The notes beneath the pieces were generated by a model. The model saw nothing but the letters and a program-made list of their open reading frames with translations, was not told the DNA's origin and did not search any database. From assembly GCF_947494125.1 (NCBI RefSeq), contig NZ_CANLTU010000004.1, positions 62,001-126,000 of the forward strand: DNA of 64,000 nt, in the 5' to 3' direction. A program made the translations under genes and the position numbers. This DNA is from an uncultured Tenacibaculum sp. (lineage in GTDB: Bacteria; Bacteroidota; Bacteroidia; Flavobacteriales; Flavobacteriaceae). Positions 25,201-33,643 of the stretch are shown here, one piece after another (the first letter of the stretch is position 1; each line of letters opens with the position of its first letter).

Positions 25201-27603
25201 CTATGACTGCTTAGTGAATATGTTGATGGCTTTTTCCATCGAATTATGTTCTTCATAAAGTTGCATTATTGCCTCACTCTCTTTTCCATCTGTTAAGTAT
25301 GCTGCATAGACTTCTTTAGGGACTTCGAGACGAAAAATGTTACTTTCCTTTCCGATTTTGATAAACATTTCGGTGTATTTTCTTGCGCCAGTTAAATTGT
25401 TTCTAATGGATTTTAACTGGTTTAAATCGTGACTTGAAAAATTCAATCGTTTTTGTAATTCAGCATAACCTTTTTCATTCCGAAGACTATACACCACTTG
25501 TGTATTTTCAAGAATACTTGCTGATGTGGAATTGTTAGGTAACTGATTAATGGATTGCAGAATAATGCCAATCGCTCCGTTTTGTTTTCTAATGGCTTGA
25601 TAGTAGAATTCTACGCTCTCCAATACATTTCCGAATTTGAGTTGTTTTGCAAACTCATCAAAGAGGATAATTCCTCGTTCGGAACGATTCCGCCAAATGG
25701 TACGTTGAATAGCTGACTTAATCAACTTCAACATTACTGAAAGAATCTCCTTGTTATCTTTGACTTCATCGAGTTCAAAAACAATCAAACGTTTGTCTTC
25801 AATCTTATAAGTTTGGTCTTCGCATACATTGAATAAGAAACTGTATAAACCATCATCTACATATTCCGAAAGGATGTGCAGAAAATTATAAATACTGAAA
25901 TACTCTTCTTGAATTTTAAGTTCTTGGATAAGTGTATCCTTTTTATCATCTACAAATTGATATAGTGATGCTAATGAGTGATTCTCATTTATAGAATTGT
26001 AATAATAACGAAGTACTTTTTTAATGGCAACTTCTTCTGCTTTGGTAGCTTCCTTTCCTGAAGCCAATAATTCTAATAAGAAAACACCTAAATCTTCTAA
26101 CCGTTCAGGCGTTAAATCTTCAATGGATGAAATATAAAACGGATTGATACCTAAATTCTTTCCTTGCTCGTAGCGTAAAATGATATGGTCGTCTGGATAG
26201 AGTTTAGCAAACTTGGAATATGAACCTCCTAAATCGATAATTACCAAGCGTACATTACTCTCAAAATACTGGCGAAGTATATTATTCGCTAAAAACGATT
26301 TTCCTTCGCCAGTTGGCGCAAAAATGGCAAAATTGCGTGCTTTGATGCGTTTCTTTTGTTCATCCCAAACATCTTTTAAAACAGGAATATTATGCTGTCT
26401 GTCATTGAAGATGATACCGACTTCATCCGATTTATAATTGCTGTTATTGATGTATAAACAAAGTGCGTGTTTTAAATCGGTTACATACAAATCTTCATTT
26501 GAAAAGTTGGATGCAAAGCAACAATAGGAATTTAAAAAATAGTTTTTCCGTTCTTCGTCTTTAGGGTAATATGGTACAATATCAAGTTCTTTAAATTCTG
26601 TTTTTATTTTGGATGCGATTCTCCCCAATTCGTTTTCATCCTTTGACCAAAAGATAATATTCAAATGCCCTCTAATAATTCGTGCAGAGTCATCTTCGTT
26701 AATTTTAGCAACGATGTCTTCAATCTTTTTTAGGATGACTTTATTCTGTGTGCCGAAGTTGGAACTCTTGTTAAGTTCTTCAATTTTCTTATCGAGTAAT
26801 TTTCTCCATTTATACTTATCATCTAAATAAATAATCTGATTGATGATATGATTTTCATTGAGGTTTAATCCCAATCCATCGATAAAACCTTGATGGAATA
26901 CAAAATCATCCGAAGTGAATTTATCATTAGTTTTACTGCTTTGTACGACATCGCCAAAACAGAGTTCACTATTTACAGCCAATACATCAAAATGATTTTC
27001 GGCGATTTCAATGTTAGATTTTTTTAACTGAATATCAGTATCAAATCCTTCATTAAATCCGTTGAAATAGGCATCAGTGATACCAATAATTTGATTCTCG
27101 CTAAGAGGTGTAAACTTCACCTTTCGGCTATTATTTATAAATGAAATGGCATCGTTTACCGAAGTAATAAATTCCTGAACATTGTGGTCCATTTTTTTAT
27201 GAATCCCTTTCTCTACTTTTCTGAAAGGGTTCGTAAATTTTGAAGCATTCAATGCTTTGTTAAATGGTAGAATAAAAAACAAATAGCAACTATGTTTTAG
27301 ATAGTTTCTTCCTTTAAAATAATTGTGTGTTGCTCTCTCTAAAAAGGTTTTGTTTGGCAATACTTCCGAAGTATAATTAGCCTTTTGGTAAATATCTTGC
27401 TTATGAATAACCGTACTTGTTGGTAAGGATTTAAAGGCTTGAAACCACGAACCGTGAATGTCTTCTAAATCCGATTCAGACAAAGAATATATTTCAGGCA
27501 AGTCACCTTTATAACACAATACCACATTGCCATTGTTGGCAAACACGATGTGTTCTTCAATGCTCAAAATAGGATGGTATGCAGATAGATTAATCTTGTT
27601 CAT
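25201..27603 (-). CDS. traG: Conjugative transposon ATPase TraG (VirB4-like)
   Basis: An 800-residue VirB4-type ATPase that powers pilus or channel assembly at the inner membrane. Walker A is FAPTGEGKSFLANN at about residue 430, Walker B is RGIILFDEFAKQL at about 640, followed by the conserved QSINQLPNNS near 680. Length is normal for Bacteroidota TraG. It overlaps traF by 14 bases. This is the best-preserved core gene of the apparatus. Confidence 0.95.
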   Translation of the reverse strand: MNKINLSAYHPILSIEEHIVFANNGNVVLCYKGDLPEIYSLSESDLEDIHGSWFQAFKSLPTSTVIHKQDIYQKANYTSEVLPNKTFLERATHNYFKGRNYLKHSCYLFFILPFNKALNASKFTNPFRKVEKGIHKKMDHNVQEFITSVNDAISFINNSRKVKFTPLSENQIIGITDAYFNGFNEGFDTDIQLKKSNIEIAENHFDVLAVNSELCFGDVVQSSKTNDKFTSDDFVFHQGFIDGLGLNLNENHIINQIIYLDDKYKWRKLLDKKIEELNKSSNFGTQNKVILKKIEDIVAKINEDDSARIIRGHLNIIFWSKDENELGRIASKIKTEFKELDIVPYYPKDEERKNYFLNSYCCFASNFSNEDLYVTDLKHALCLYINNSNYKSDEVGIIFNDRQHNIPVLKDVWDEQKKRIKARNFAIFAPTGEGKSFLANNILRQYFESNVRLVIIDLGGSYSKFAKLYPDDHIILRYEQGKNLGINPFYISSIEDLTPERLEDLGVFLLELLASGKEATKAEEVAIKKVLRYYYNSINENHSLASLYQFVDDKKDTLIQELKIQEEYFSIYNFLHILSEYVDDGLYSFLFNVCEDQTYKIEDKRLIVFELDEVKDNKEILSVMLKLIKSAIQRTIWRNRSERGIILFDEFAKQLKFGNVLESVEFYYQAIRKQNGAIGIILQSINQLPNNSTSASILENTQVVYSLRNEKGYAELQKRLNFSSHDLNQLKSIRNNLTGARKYTEMFIKIGKESNIFRLEVPKEVYAAYLTDGKESEAIMQLYEEHNSMEKAINIFTKQS

Positions 27604-27874
27604 AATGTAAACGACTGTGTTTTTTGTTGCTGATGGTTTGTGGAAATATTTTTTGAAACTGCAAGAGCGTTGGGTTCTTGGTAATATGTGTTAAGGCAAC
27701 ATAGAGTGCCGCATTAAACACAAAAACCGAAATGATAACCGTAAAACTGAATGAGAAAATGATGAATAATAATGAGCCAATAACTGCTGTCATCATAAGA
27801 GCGAACAGTGAAATGGGTAAACCCATTATCACCGCACGCTTTCGTATGTTTTTATAGACTTCGAATCGTTTCAT
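27590..27874 (-). CDS. traF: Conjugative transposon protein TraF (DUF4133)
   Basis: A 94-residue protein with two membrane helices (about 18-55), VirB3-like. MKRFEVYKNIRKRAVIMGLP is the common start of DUF4133 proteins. The ATG at 27872-27874 is preferred to an upstream start that would overlap traE. Confidence 0.85.
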   Translation of the reverse strand: MKRFEVYKNIRKRAVIMGLPISLFALMMTAVIGSLLFIIFSFSFTVIISVFVFNAALYVALTHITKNPTLLQFQKIFPQTISNKKHSRLHYEQD

Positions 27875-27875
27875 A

Positions 27876-28163
27876 CTAAACAACGATTCCAATTAGGTAT
27901 GTGAAAATTCCAACTACTGCTCCAGCAATAAGTACAAACACTAATACACGTGTAATACCTTTTTTGAGGTCGGCATTTTCACCAAAGAAGTGCCCTGCAT
28001 TAAATAGAAAACCTATTAAAAAGATGACACCTAAAATGATTGGGAAAATGGCTCGAATGGTATCGGAAACATCATTAACAGAATCTTCAATACCTCCAAT
28101 TTGTGCAAATAAGGCATTTGAAATGAGTAGCAATAAAGCGGTTACATAGAGTGATTTTTTCAT
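27876..28163 (-). CDS. traE: Conjugative transposon protein TraE (DUF4134)
   Basis: A 95-residue VirB2/pilin-like membrane protein: a signal peptide to about residue 20 and two helices (about 38-58 and 67-92). FNAGHFFGENADLKKGITRV is characteristic of DUF4134. It is the first gene of the minus-strand tra operon; traA-D are not upstream of it, where plus-strand cargo begins instead. Confidence 0.88.
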   Translation of the reverse strand: MKKSLYVTALLLLISNALFAQIGGIEDSVNDVSDTIRAIFPIILGVIFLIGFLFNAGHFFGENADLKKGITRVLVFVLIAGAVVGIFTYLIGIVV

Positions 28164-28316
28164 ATCTAAATAGATTTAAAATTTACTTGATTTTGACATT
28201 CGAAAAATACTGTATATTGTTATTCAAAATATTGACAATCAGTAATTTGTGAATAAAATAAATTTCAAGTTGGATTGTATTTCTTTGATGTGAATTGGCA
28301 TCAAATTGTATGAAAA

Positions 28317-28985
28317 ATGGAAAATGCTATGTTGATAACTCAAAAACTTTTGAAGTACGCGAAGCTCAAAAACGTCTGTTTTACGATTTTGATGCTTAAA
28401 ATGTGCTTTGTTTTTAGTCAAAAAAAAGTAATTGTGATTGATGTTGGACATGGTGGAAAAGATACTGGCGCAATTGGTATACATAACATTCAAGAAAAAG
28501 AAGTGGTTTTGAATGTTGCCAAAGAAATTTTAAGGCTTAATAAAAAGCTTTTTGATAATGAGTTGGATATTTATCTAACTCGTTATAGAGACACCTTAAT
28601 TTCTTTATCAGATAGAAGTCGATTAGCTAAAGTTTTGAGTGCAGATGTATTTGTGTCGTTGCATTGTAATGCTTCTCCAAATACCTCTAAAGGAATGGAA
28701 GTTTATGTACATAATAACGATAACTCAAATACCAAATCTTCCATTGAATTAGGGTTATCGATATTAAATGAAAGCACTCAAAATTTAGGTTTTAAAATGC
28801 GAGGTGCAAAGTTTGCAAACTTTCAAGTCTTACGAGAAGCAGGCAATTATCCTGCTGTTCTTGTGGAAATGGGGTATATAACAAATACTGACGAAGCTGA
28901 TTATTTTACCAATCCTAAAAATGTAAAAGCGATGGCTTTGGCTATTTTAATAGGGATTGCTAATTATTTAAATGTTGGAATATGA
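28317..28985 (+). CDS. N-acetylmuramoyl-L-alanine amidase (Amidase_3)
   Basis: A 222-residue zinc amidase that cuts peptides from peptidoglycan. An N-terminal signal or anchor lies at about residues 18-35. The zinc ligands are His45 (DVGHGGKDTG), Glu60 (NIQEKE) and His116 (SLHCNA), and Glu184 (VEMGYITN) is the catalytic acid. Its place next to the tra operon suggests it opens the cell wall for the mating channel, but it runs divergently from traE. The start may be either ATG at 28317 or 28329. Confidence 0.9.
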   Translation: MENAMLITQKLLKYAKLKNVCFTILMLKMCFVFSQKKVIVIDVGHGGKDTGAIGIHNIQEKEVVLNVAKEILRLNKKLFDNELDIYLTRYRDTLISLSDRSRLAKVLSADVFVSLHCNASPNTSKGMEVYVHNNDNSNTKSSIELGLSILNESTQNLGFKMRGAKFANFQVLREAGNYPAVLVEMGYITNTDEADYFTNPKNVKAMALAILIGIANYLNVGI

Positions 28986-29065
28986 AGGATTTTTTTATTG
29001 AGATTGTGAAGAATTTGAAGGAAATTTTAAATAAGATATTTAAGATACTAATTAATAAAACTTAA
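28982..29065 (+). CDS. Possible 27-residue amphipathic peptide
   Basis: An ATG overlaps the amidase stop codon (ATGA) and opens a 27-codon frame that begins MKDFFIEIVKNLKEI. The peptide would be one cationic amphipathic helix. Translational coupling to the amidase is possible. The frame is short enough to be chance. Confidence 0.3.
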   Translation: MKDFFIEIVKNLKEILNKIFKILINKT

Positions 29066-29106
29066 TTCACTTATTAACATGGTGTTGAAAACTTAAGTCG
29101 CATCAC

Positions 29107-29145
29107 CGTATAGTAAAATGTATTTTTTATTATATTTGCTATACG
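29107..29145 (+). promoter_or_regulatory. XRE-gene promoter between inverted repeats
   Basis: The -7 box TATATTTG lies at 29131-29138. CGTATAG (29107-29113) and its inverse CTATACG (29139-29145) flank the promoter, 32 bases centre to centre. This is a suitable operator for autorepression by the XRE protein encoded next. Confidence 0.6.
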
Positions 29146-29168
29146 ATTTAACAATAAATTAAATCATA

Positions 29169-30248
29169 ATGAATGATATAGGTAATAAAATTAAAGAGTT
29201 ACGAACCTTAATGAACTTATCGTTGCAAGACTTAGCTAAATTAGTTAATGTTTCCAAGGCTGCAATTCAACAATATGAGAACGGTTCCACAAAACCAAGT
29301 AATCTTGTATTGAAGAATATTGCTTCAGCTCTAGCTGTAAATGTTTGGGACTTTTATAGAATACCGAAATACAGCTTAGATTTAAACTCTGTAAGATTTA
29401 GAGATGCCCATACTTTATCAGATGCAAATAAAGAAGCAAGTACAATAAAGAAAGATGTAATAAATTACATTGAAAATTATTTGGAGTTAGAAACAATAAT
29501 TGGAAGCGAAATTGTCTTTGAAAATCCTATTAATGATATGATTATTTCTAATTATAATGATATTGAAAAAGCTGTCAAAAAAGTTAGAAAAAAATGGAAG
29601 TTAGGTAACTCTCCAATAGATAGTGTTTGTAATCTATTAGAAAGTAAAGGGATAAAAATTGTCACAGTAAATAGGAATACCGGTTCGGGTGGTCTTTGCG
29701 CATGGGTAAATAATATACCTGTTATTATACTTAATGATTACCTTGAACATACAAGAGAAACTACTAGGAGAAGATTCACAATAGTACATGAATTGGGGCA
29801 TTTGTTGATGAAATTTAATGATGCTACTATTGATAAAGATAAGGAAGAGTCTTTCTGCAACCGTTTTGCTGCAGCATTTTTATTAGTAGATGAAGTAGCT
29901 CATTCATTTATTGGCAAGGACAGGACTTCAATTTCTTTGGGAGAGCTTAAGGAAATTAAAACTACTTATGGAATTTCTATTAAGTCAATTATTTATAGAA
30001 TGAATAGTTTAAAACTGATTGATGACAATATTAAAGATAGAATTATAAGTGAGTATGAAATTTGGTATTCTGACAGGAAAGATTTTGGAGAATATATTAA
30101 AAGTGATGAAAAGCCAAAAAGGTTTTTTGAATTACTCAGAACTGCTTTAACAGAGCAAAGAATAGAAAAATATAAAGCTTCTGAATTAAGCTCTATACCA
30201 ATAGATAAACTTAAAGAATTAACCATAAAAAATTTCAACCTTAATTAG
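29169..30248 (+). CDS. XRE HTH / ImmA-IrrE metallopeptidase protein
   Basis: A 359-residue protein with an XRE helix-turn-helix at residues 6-62 (LSLQDLAKLVNVSKAAIQQY) and an ImmA/IrrE zinc peptidase domain at about 165-290. The catalytic motif is HELGH at 207-211, and the following Glu and Asn-rich FCNRFAAAFLL region is typical. Proteins of this kind repress mobile-element or toxin genes and can be inactivated by proteolysis. The next gene overlaps its stop codon, so the two probably form a toxin-antitoxin or signalling pair. Confidence 0.9.
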   Translation: MNDIGNKIKELRTLMNLSLQDLAKLVNVSKAAIQQYENGSTKPSNLVLKNIASALAVNVWDFYRIPKYSLDLNSVRFRDAHTLSDANKEASTIKKDVINYIENYLELETIIGSEIVFENPINDMIISNYNDIEKAVKKVRKKWKLGNSPIDSVCNLLESKGIKIVTVNRNTGSGGLCAWVNNIPVIILNDYLEHTRETTRRRFTIVHELGHLLMKFNDATIDKDKEESFCNRFAAAFLLVDEVAHSFIGKDRTSISLGELKEIKTTYGISIKSIIYRMNSLKLIDDNIKDRIISEYEIWYSDRKDFGEYIKSDEKPKRFFELLRTALTEQRIEKYKASELSSIPIDKLKELTIKNFNLN

Positions 30249-30685
30249 TGTTTATTTTTTACGACATAGAATATTTGTGCTTACTAAATGACGTAAAGCA
30301 ATTACCTATAATAATCGAAGATGGTTACAAGGTTTTTGTTCCTCATTTGCAAATGCAAGGATATAGTGTCGATTTAAAAGAGAAAATTAGAACTTGTGAA
30401 GAAACCAATTTAGTTGAAATGTTAGATTGTGTTGGATTTCCAAGTTTTTTAAATAAGAATGAGTTAAACGATAGTGTTTTTGGCAAAGGTTTTTTATTTC
30501 TATTACATTGTTGTAAAATTAAAAACCTTGCACTTGTAATTGATAATACTAGGCGCTCACAAATAGCTTTATGTAGTAAACTAAAAATAGAAACAATCTC
30601 TATTGAAGAATTCAATAAAGAAGTAATAAAAAACGAACAGTATTATAATTTTTTAATGAGTAATAAAGATAAATTAATAGTATAA
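30248..30685 (+). CDS. PIN-like protein, probable toxin partner
   Basis: A 145-residue protein that starts with GTG overlapping the stop of the XRE-ImmA gene (TAGTG). The N-terminal MFIFYDIEYL supplies an Asp on the first strand and LALVIDNTRRSQIALCSKL (about residues 94-112) resembles the PIN-domain strand with an Asp followed by an Arg-rich helix. The match is weak, so a PIN-like nuclease fold is inferred mainly from layout and from the common pairing of ImmA-type proteins with PIN toxins. Confidence 0.5.
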   Translation: MFIFYDIEYLCLLNDVKQLPIIIEDGYKVFVPHLQMQGYSVDLKEKIRTCEETNLVEMLDCVGFPSFLNKNELNDSVFGKGFLFLLHCCKIKNLALVIDNTRRSQIALCSKLKIETISIEEFNKEVIKNEQYYNFLMSNKDKLIV

Positions 30686-30891
30686 AAAAAGCTGACATCA
30701 ATACTGATACCAGCCTTTGTACTTTAGATGAATTGAAATTCATCGTAAAGAATGTTTTGCAGCACGAATATACTACATATTGGGTAGATATTCTCTCTTC
30801 ACGATAATTTTTCTATTTCTTAAAGTACTTCCCACAGCCTCTCTTGCAAAAGAAAGGCAATGATTATTAGTATAATTTTAAATTTTGAATA

Positions 30892-31068
30892 ATGGCAACA
30901 AATGGAAAAAGCGGTGACAATCGCAGACATGGAGCAGTTAAAAATCGCTCACAAGTAAAAAACCCAAAAACTGGAATTTGGGTAAAAAGAAACCCAGAAA
31001 CAGGAAGATTTATGGATGGTAAAACATCTAGTAAAACTCCCTTTAAAGGCGTTCGTAAAGAGAAATAG
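30892..31068 (+). CDS. Conserved-looking 58-residue basic protein
   Basis: A 58-codon frame from ATG 30892 to TAG 31068, reading MATNGKSGDNRRHGAVKNRS and later NPKTGIWVKRNPETGRFMDG, ending KTPFKGVRKEK. The repeated NPxTGxxVKR/NPETGRF pattern and strong basic charge suggest a real protein, and I recall similar short basic proteins in mobile elements, without a known function. It precedes the LRAT-Pycsar genes by 23 bases and may be part of that operon. The 200 bases before it (30686-30891) hold no other gene. Confidence 0.7.
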   Translation: MATNGKSGDNRRHGAVKNRSQVKNPKTGIWVKRNPETGRFMDGKTSSKTPFKGVRKEK

Positions 31069-31091
31069 ATGTTTAATTTAATAAATAGTAT

Positions 31092-31514
31092 ATGGTAAAA
31101 CAATTACAATTAGTTAATCAGTTACGTCCAATTGACGTGATTGTGGCCAAGAAAAAAAATGGACTTGGTAGAATTTTGAATCACTATGTGGTTTATTTAG
31201 GGAATGGAGTTTTTATAGGAAACTTGAAAGATGGTGTCAAAACAATTCCTCAACATGAATTATTAGAACTACTTCAAGATTACGAACCTATTAAAATTAG
31301 AAGGTTTACTGGAAATCACTTCGATATCCAAAGAGCAACCCAACGAGCTTATCAAAAGATTGGACAACGATATAGCTTCTTAGGATTTAACTGTGAACAC
31401 TTCGCAAACTGGGTTCAACATGGTAAAGAGAAAAGTACACAGGTTACCTATGGTTTTCTATTGTTAGCAGGATTAATCACTTTAAAAATTGCAACCAATG
31501 GAGAAAGAAAATGA
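31092..31514 (+). CDS. LRAT-domain protein with C-terminal membrane helix
   Basis: A 140-residue protein of the lecithin retinol acyltransferase fold (NlpC/P60 superfamily). LNHYVVYLGNGVFIG (29-43) gives His31, and FNCEHFANWVQHGKEKSTQV (99-118) gives the nucleophile Cys101; both catalytic positions are intact. A hydrophobic segment at 120-133 would anchor it to the membrane. Such enzymes act on acyl groups of phospholipids or related esters. It overlaps the Pycsar effector by 17 bases, so it is part of the same operon. Confidence 0.88.
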   Translation: MVKQLQLVNQLRPIDVIVAKKKNGLGRILNHYVVYLGNGVFIGNLKDGVKTIPQHELLELLQDYEPIKIRRFTGNHFDIQRATQRAYQKIGQRYSFLGFNCEHFANWVQHGKEKSTQVTYGFLLLAGLITLKIATNGERK

Positions 31515-31995
31515 TAGATTGAAATATACAATTGATAGGCTCGATCATTATTATGAAAGTGTAAATAATAAGACAGCAGTTTATATAGCTATCAATACTT
31601 TTTTTACAGGTGCTATCCTAACTTTTACAATTCAGTTTAAAGATACTTTAATTAATAATCATTGGTTGATATTCTTTATATCAGCTATTATGATACTTGG
31701 TATTTTGAACTTACTGATTTTAGCTAGAATATGCATTCCATATTTCCCATATAAAGCTAACTCACTCTATTACTTCCGTTCTATTAGTGAAATGAAGTCA
31801 GAGACATTTTTTGAAAAATCTAAAGGCAGAAAAGAAAAAGAAGATACTAAAGACCTTAGAACCCAAGTACATGAATTATCATGCGGTCTTGATAAGAAAT
31901 TCAAAAAACTAACTTGGGTTGGCATACTACTCATAAGTCAATTTTTTCTGTTAGTTCCAATAACATATTTAATAATTAAAAAATTAATAGCATAA
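31498..31995 (+). CDS. pycTM: Pycsar-type transmembrane effector
   Basis: A 165-residue membrane protein of the Pycsar effector family (DUF5706/PycTM). RLDHYYESVNNKTAVYIAIN at about residues 12-31 is the family opening, with membrane helices at about 25-48 and 56-78 and a third at 142-163. In known Pycsar systems a cyclic pyrimidine nucleotide made after phage infection makes this protein damage the membrane. The ATG at 31498 is used; an upstream TTG at 31489 would add three residues. The stop overlaps the cyclase start (TAATG). Confidence 0.85.
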   Translation: MEKENDRLKYTIDRLDHYYESVNNKTAVYIAINTFFTGAILTFTIQFKDTLINNHWLIFFISAIMILGILNLLILARICIPYFPYKANSLYYFRSISEMKSETFFEKSKGRKEKEDTKDLRTQVHELSCGLDKKFKKLTWVGILLISQFFLLVPITYLIIKKLIA

Positions 31996-32975
31996 TGAAT
32001 AATATATTTAATCCGTACCTAGATGTCATTAAAAAAGCGGTAAATAAAGACCCAAAAAGTATAAATCGATTGTACAGTAATAGCGACTCAGATTTTGATT
32101 TAAGTTATATTAAAGATTTGAGAGCTGAATTACCAACTCTTAAAAACATGAACGAATCTGTGCAATTGATGAAAGGACTAGGTACACCTTCAATAGTTAA
32201 TGATTTACCTAGTTTAGGATGTCATCCAAATTTTAGTCATTTACGCGGAACACAAGAAACCGAAAATCATTGGATAATTGCAGGTTTTGTGGATGTTAAA
32301 AAAAGCACACAATTATTTAATCGATTTACCAAAGCAACTGTAGCATTAATAACAGAAGGTATAATCAAAGCTTCAATTTTTGCAGTCAATTTATGTGGTG
32401 GTTATGTTCACAGAATACAAGGAGATGGTTTAATGGTATACTTTGGAGGTCGAGGTATTGAAAAATTAGAAGCAACAAAAAACGCTCTGAAAGCTTTTTC
32501 TTTAATTTCATACTTTGTGAAAAACGATTTGAAAGAGTATTTCGAAACCAATGGTATTAAAGAGATTCATACAAGAGCAGCTATTGACTTAGGGCATGAC
32601 AATCAAGTGTTGTGGCTCTATTCTGGTTTAGGTGAAGCTGGAGAAGTTACGACATGCAGTTTGTATACCAGTTTAGTTCCTAAAATGCAATCAAATGCAG
32701 TAACTAATGGTATTGTTGTAGGTCAACACATTGTTAGTCAGCTTTCAAAGGATAAGTATTTCAATAAGAAATCAAAACCAATTTGGGATTTTGAAGATGG
32801 TAGGTACTATTATCAATTTGACTTTGATTGGGAAAGGTATATTGTTGATAATGATTTGGCAGTTCAAAATTATGATGGAAAATTGTTTTTGAAAACAGAA
32901 TCTCGTACAACCAATTTTAACCCTATCAATCTAGCACCAATAGCAGAAAAAAGTAAACCTTATTTTGATTTCTGA
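31995..32975 (+). CDS. pycC: Pycsar-type class III nucleotide cyclase
   Basis: A 326-residue class III cyclase. IIAGFVDVKKSTQLFNRF gives the first metal-binding Asp100, and HRIQGDGLMVYFGG gives the second, Asp144. TRAAIDLGHD and TTCSLYTSLVPKMQ are the following strands. The canonical Asn and Arg of adenylate cyclases in the last motif are replaced by Thr and Lys, and the adenine-selecting Lys position before GDG is not conserved. This fits a pyrimidine cyclase of the PycC group. It lies directly beside the transmembrane effector and shares one base with the next gene. Confidence 0.87.
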   Translation: MNNIFNPYLDVIKKAVNKDPKSINRLYSNSDSDFDLSYIKDLRAELPTLKNMNESVQLMKGLGTPSIVNDLPSLGCHPNFSHLRGTQETENHWIIAGFVDVKKSTQLFNRFTKATVALITEGIIKASIFAVNLCGGYVHRIQGDGLMVYFGGRGIEKLEATKNALKAFSLISYFVKNDLKEYFETNGIKEIHTRAAIDLGHDNQVLWLYSGLGEAGEVTTCSLYTSLVPKMQSNAVTNGIVVGQHIVSQLSKDKYFNKKSKPIWDFEDGRYYYQFDFDWERYIVDNDLAVQNYDGKLFLKTESRTTNFNPINLAPIAEKSKPYFDF

Positions 32976-33643
32976 TGAATGCTAGGTTAAGAAAAGATTT
33001 AAATAGTTTTTTAAGTAGCTTTTATAAGTTCGAGAGAGTAAAACTTGATAATTCAGATGAACTTGCTATTGTAGGAACTGTTGATGTAGTAGATGAAATT
33101 GGTGTTCATTGGAAATCATATAAAATAGTTATCCTTCTAAATGAAGAAAATTATCCGAATATAATCCCCAAAGTATTTGAATTAACTGACATTATCGAAA
33201 GAGATTGGGATTATCATGTTTCAAAAAAAGGTTATTGTTGTCTTGACATTCCTCACAAATTAATCAAGCAGAAACGGCGAGGGATTAATTTAACTGAATT
33301 CTACAAAAATGTTATTTATCCTTTTTTTGCCAATCATCAATTTAAATTAGCCAAAGGATCCTATGCTAATGGAGAGTACGAACATTACGATAAAGGCATA
33401 ATTCAATTCTATAAAGAAGAATTTGGACTTATAGATGTAGAAGTAATTATTAAACATATTGAACTCGCCGTAGGTGAATATAAAGCTGAACCAAATAGAG
33501 AATGCCCAATATGTGGAAAGCCTAAATATAAAAAATGCTGTAAACCAATTTCAAATAGCTTATTAGTTTATGGTATTTCTCGTCTAAAATCAGATTTGGA
33601 ATTATTCCGAAAACGAGCTGATGAAATATTAACGAATAGTTAA
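32975..33643 (+). CDS. E2-like ubiquitin-fold-conjugating protein with SEC-C zinc motif
   Basis: A 222-residue protein whose residues 1-150 resemble bacterial E2-like proteins: YCCLDIPHKL holds candidate catalytic Cys88/Cys89, followed by FYKNVIYPFFANHQF and NGEYEHYDKGIIQFYKEEFG, a pattern I recall from E2-type proteins in ubiquitin-like bacterial defence loci. Residues 177-189 form a SEC-C zinc motif (CPICGKPKYKKCC). It is fused by a one-base overlap (TGATG) to the cyclase, so it belongs to the operon. In type II CBASS an E2 acts on the cyclase; a similar role here is inference. No E1 or JAB gene is seen. Confidence 0.7.
   Translation: MNARLRKDLNSFLSSFYKFERVKLDNSDELAIVGTVDVVDEIGVHWKSYKIVILLNEENYPNIIPKVFELTDIIERDWDYHVSKKGYCCLDIPHKLIKQKRRGINLTEFYKNVIYPFFANHQFKLAKGSYANGEYEHYDKGIIQFYKEEFGLIDVEVIIKHIELAVGEYKAEPNRECPICGKPKYKKCCKPISNSLLVYGISRLKSDLELFRKRADEILTNS

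Noticed and set aside
31489..31497. TTG start for the Pycsar effector
   Set aside because: The ATG at 31498 fits the family start better and is close by.
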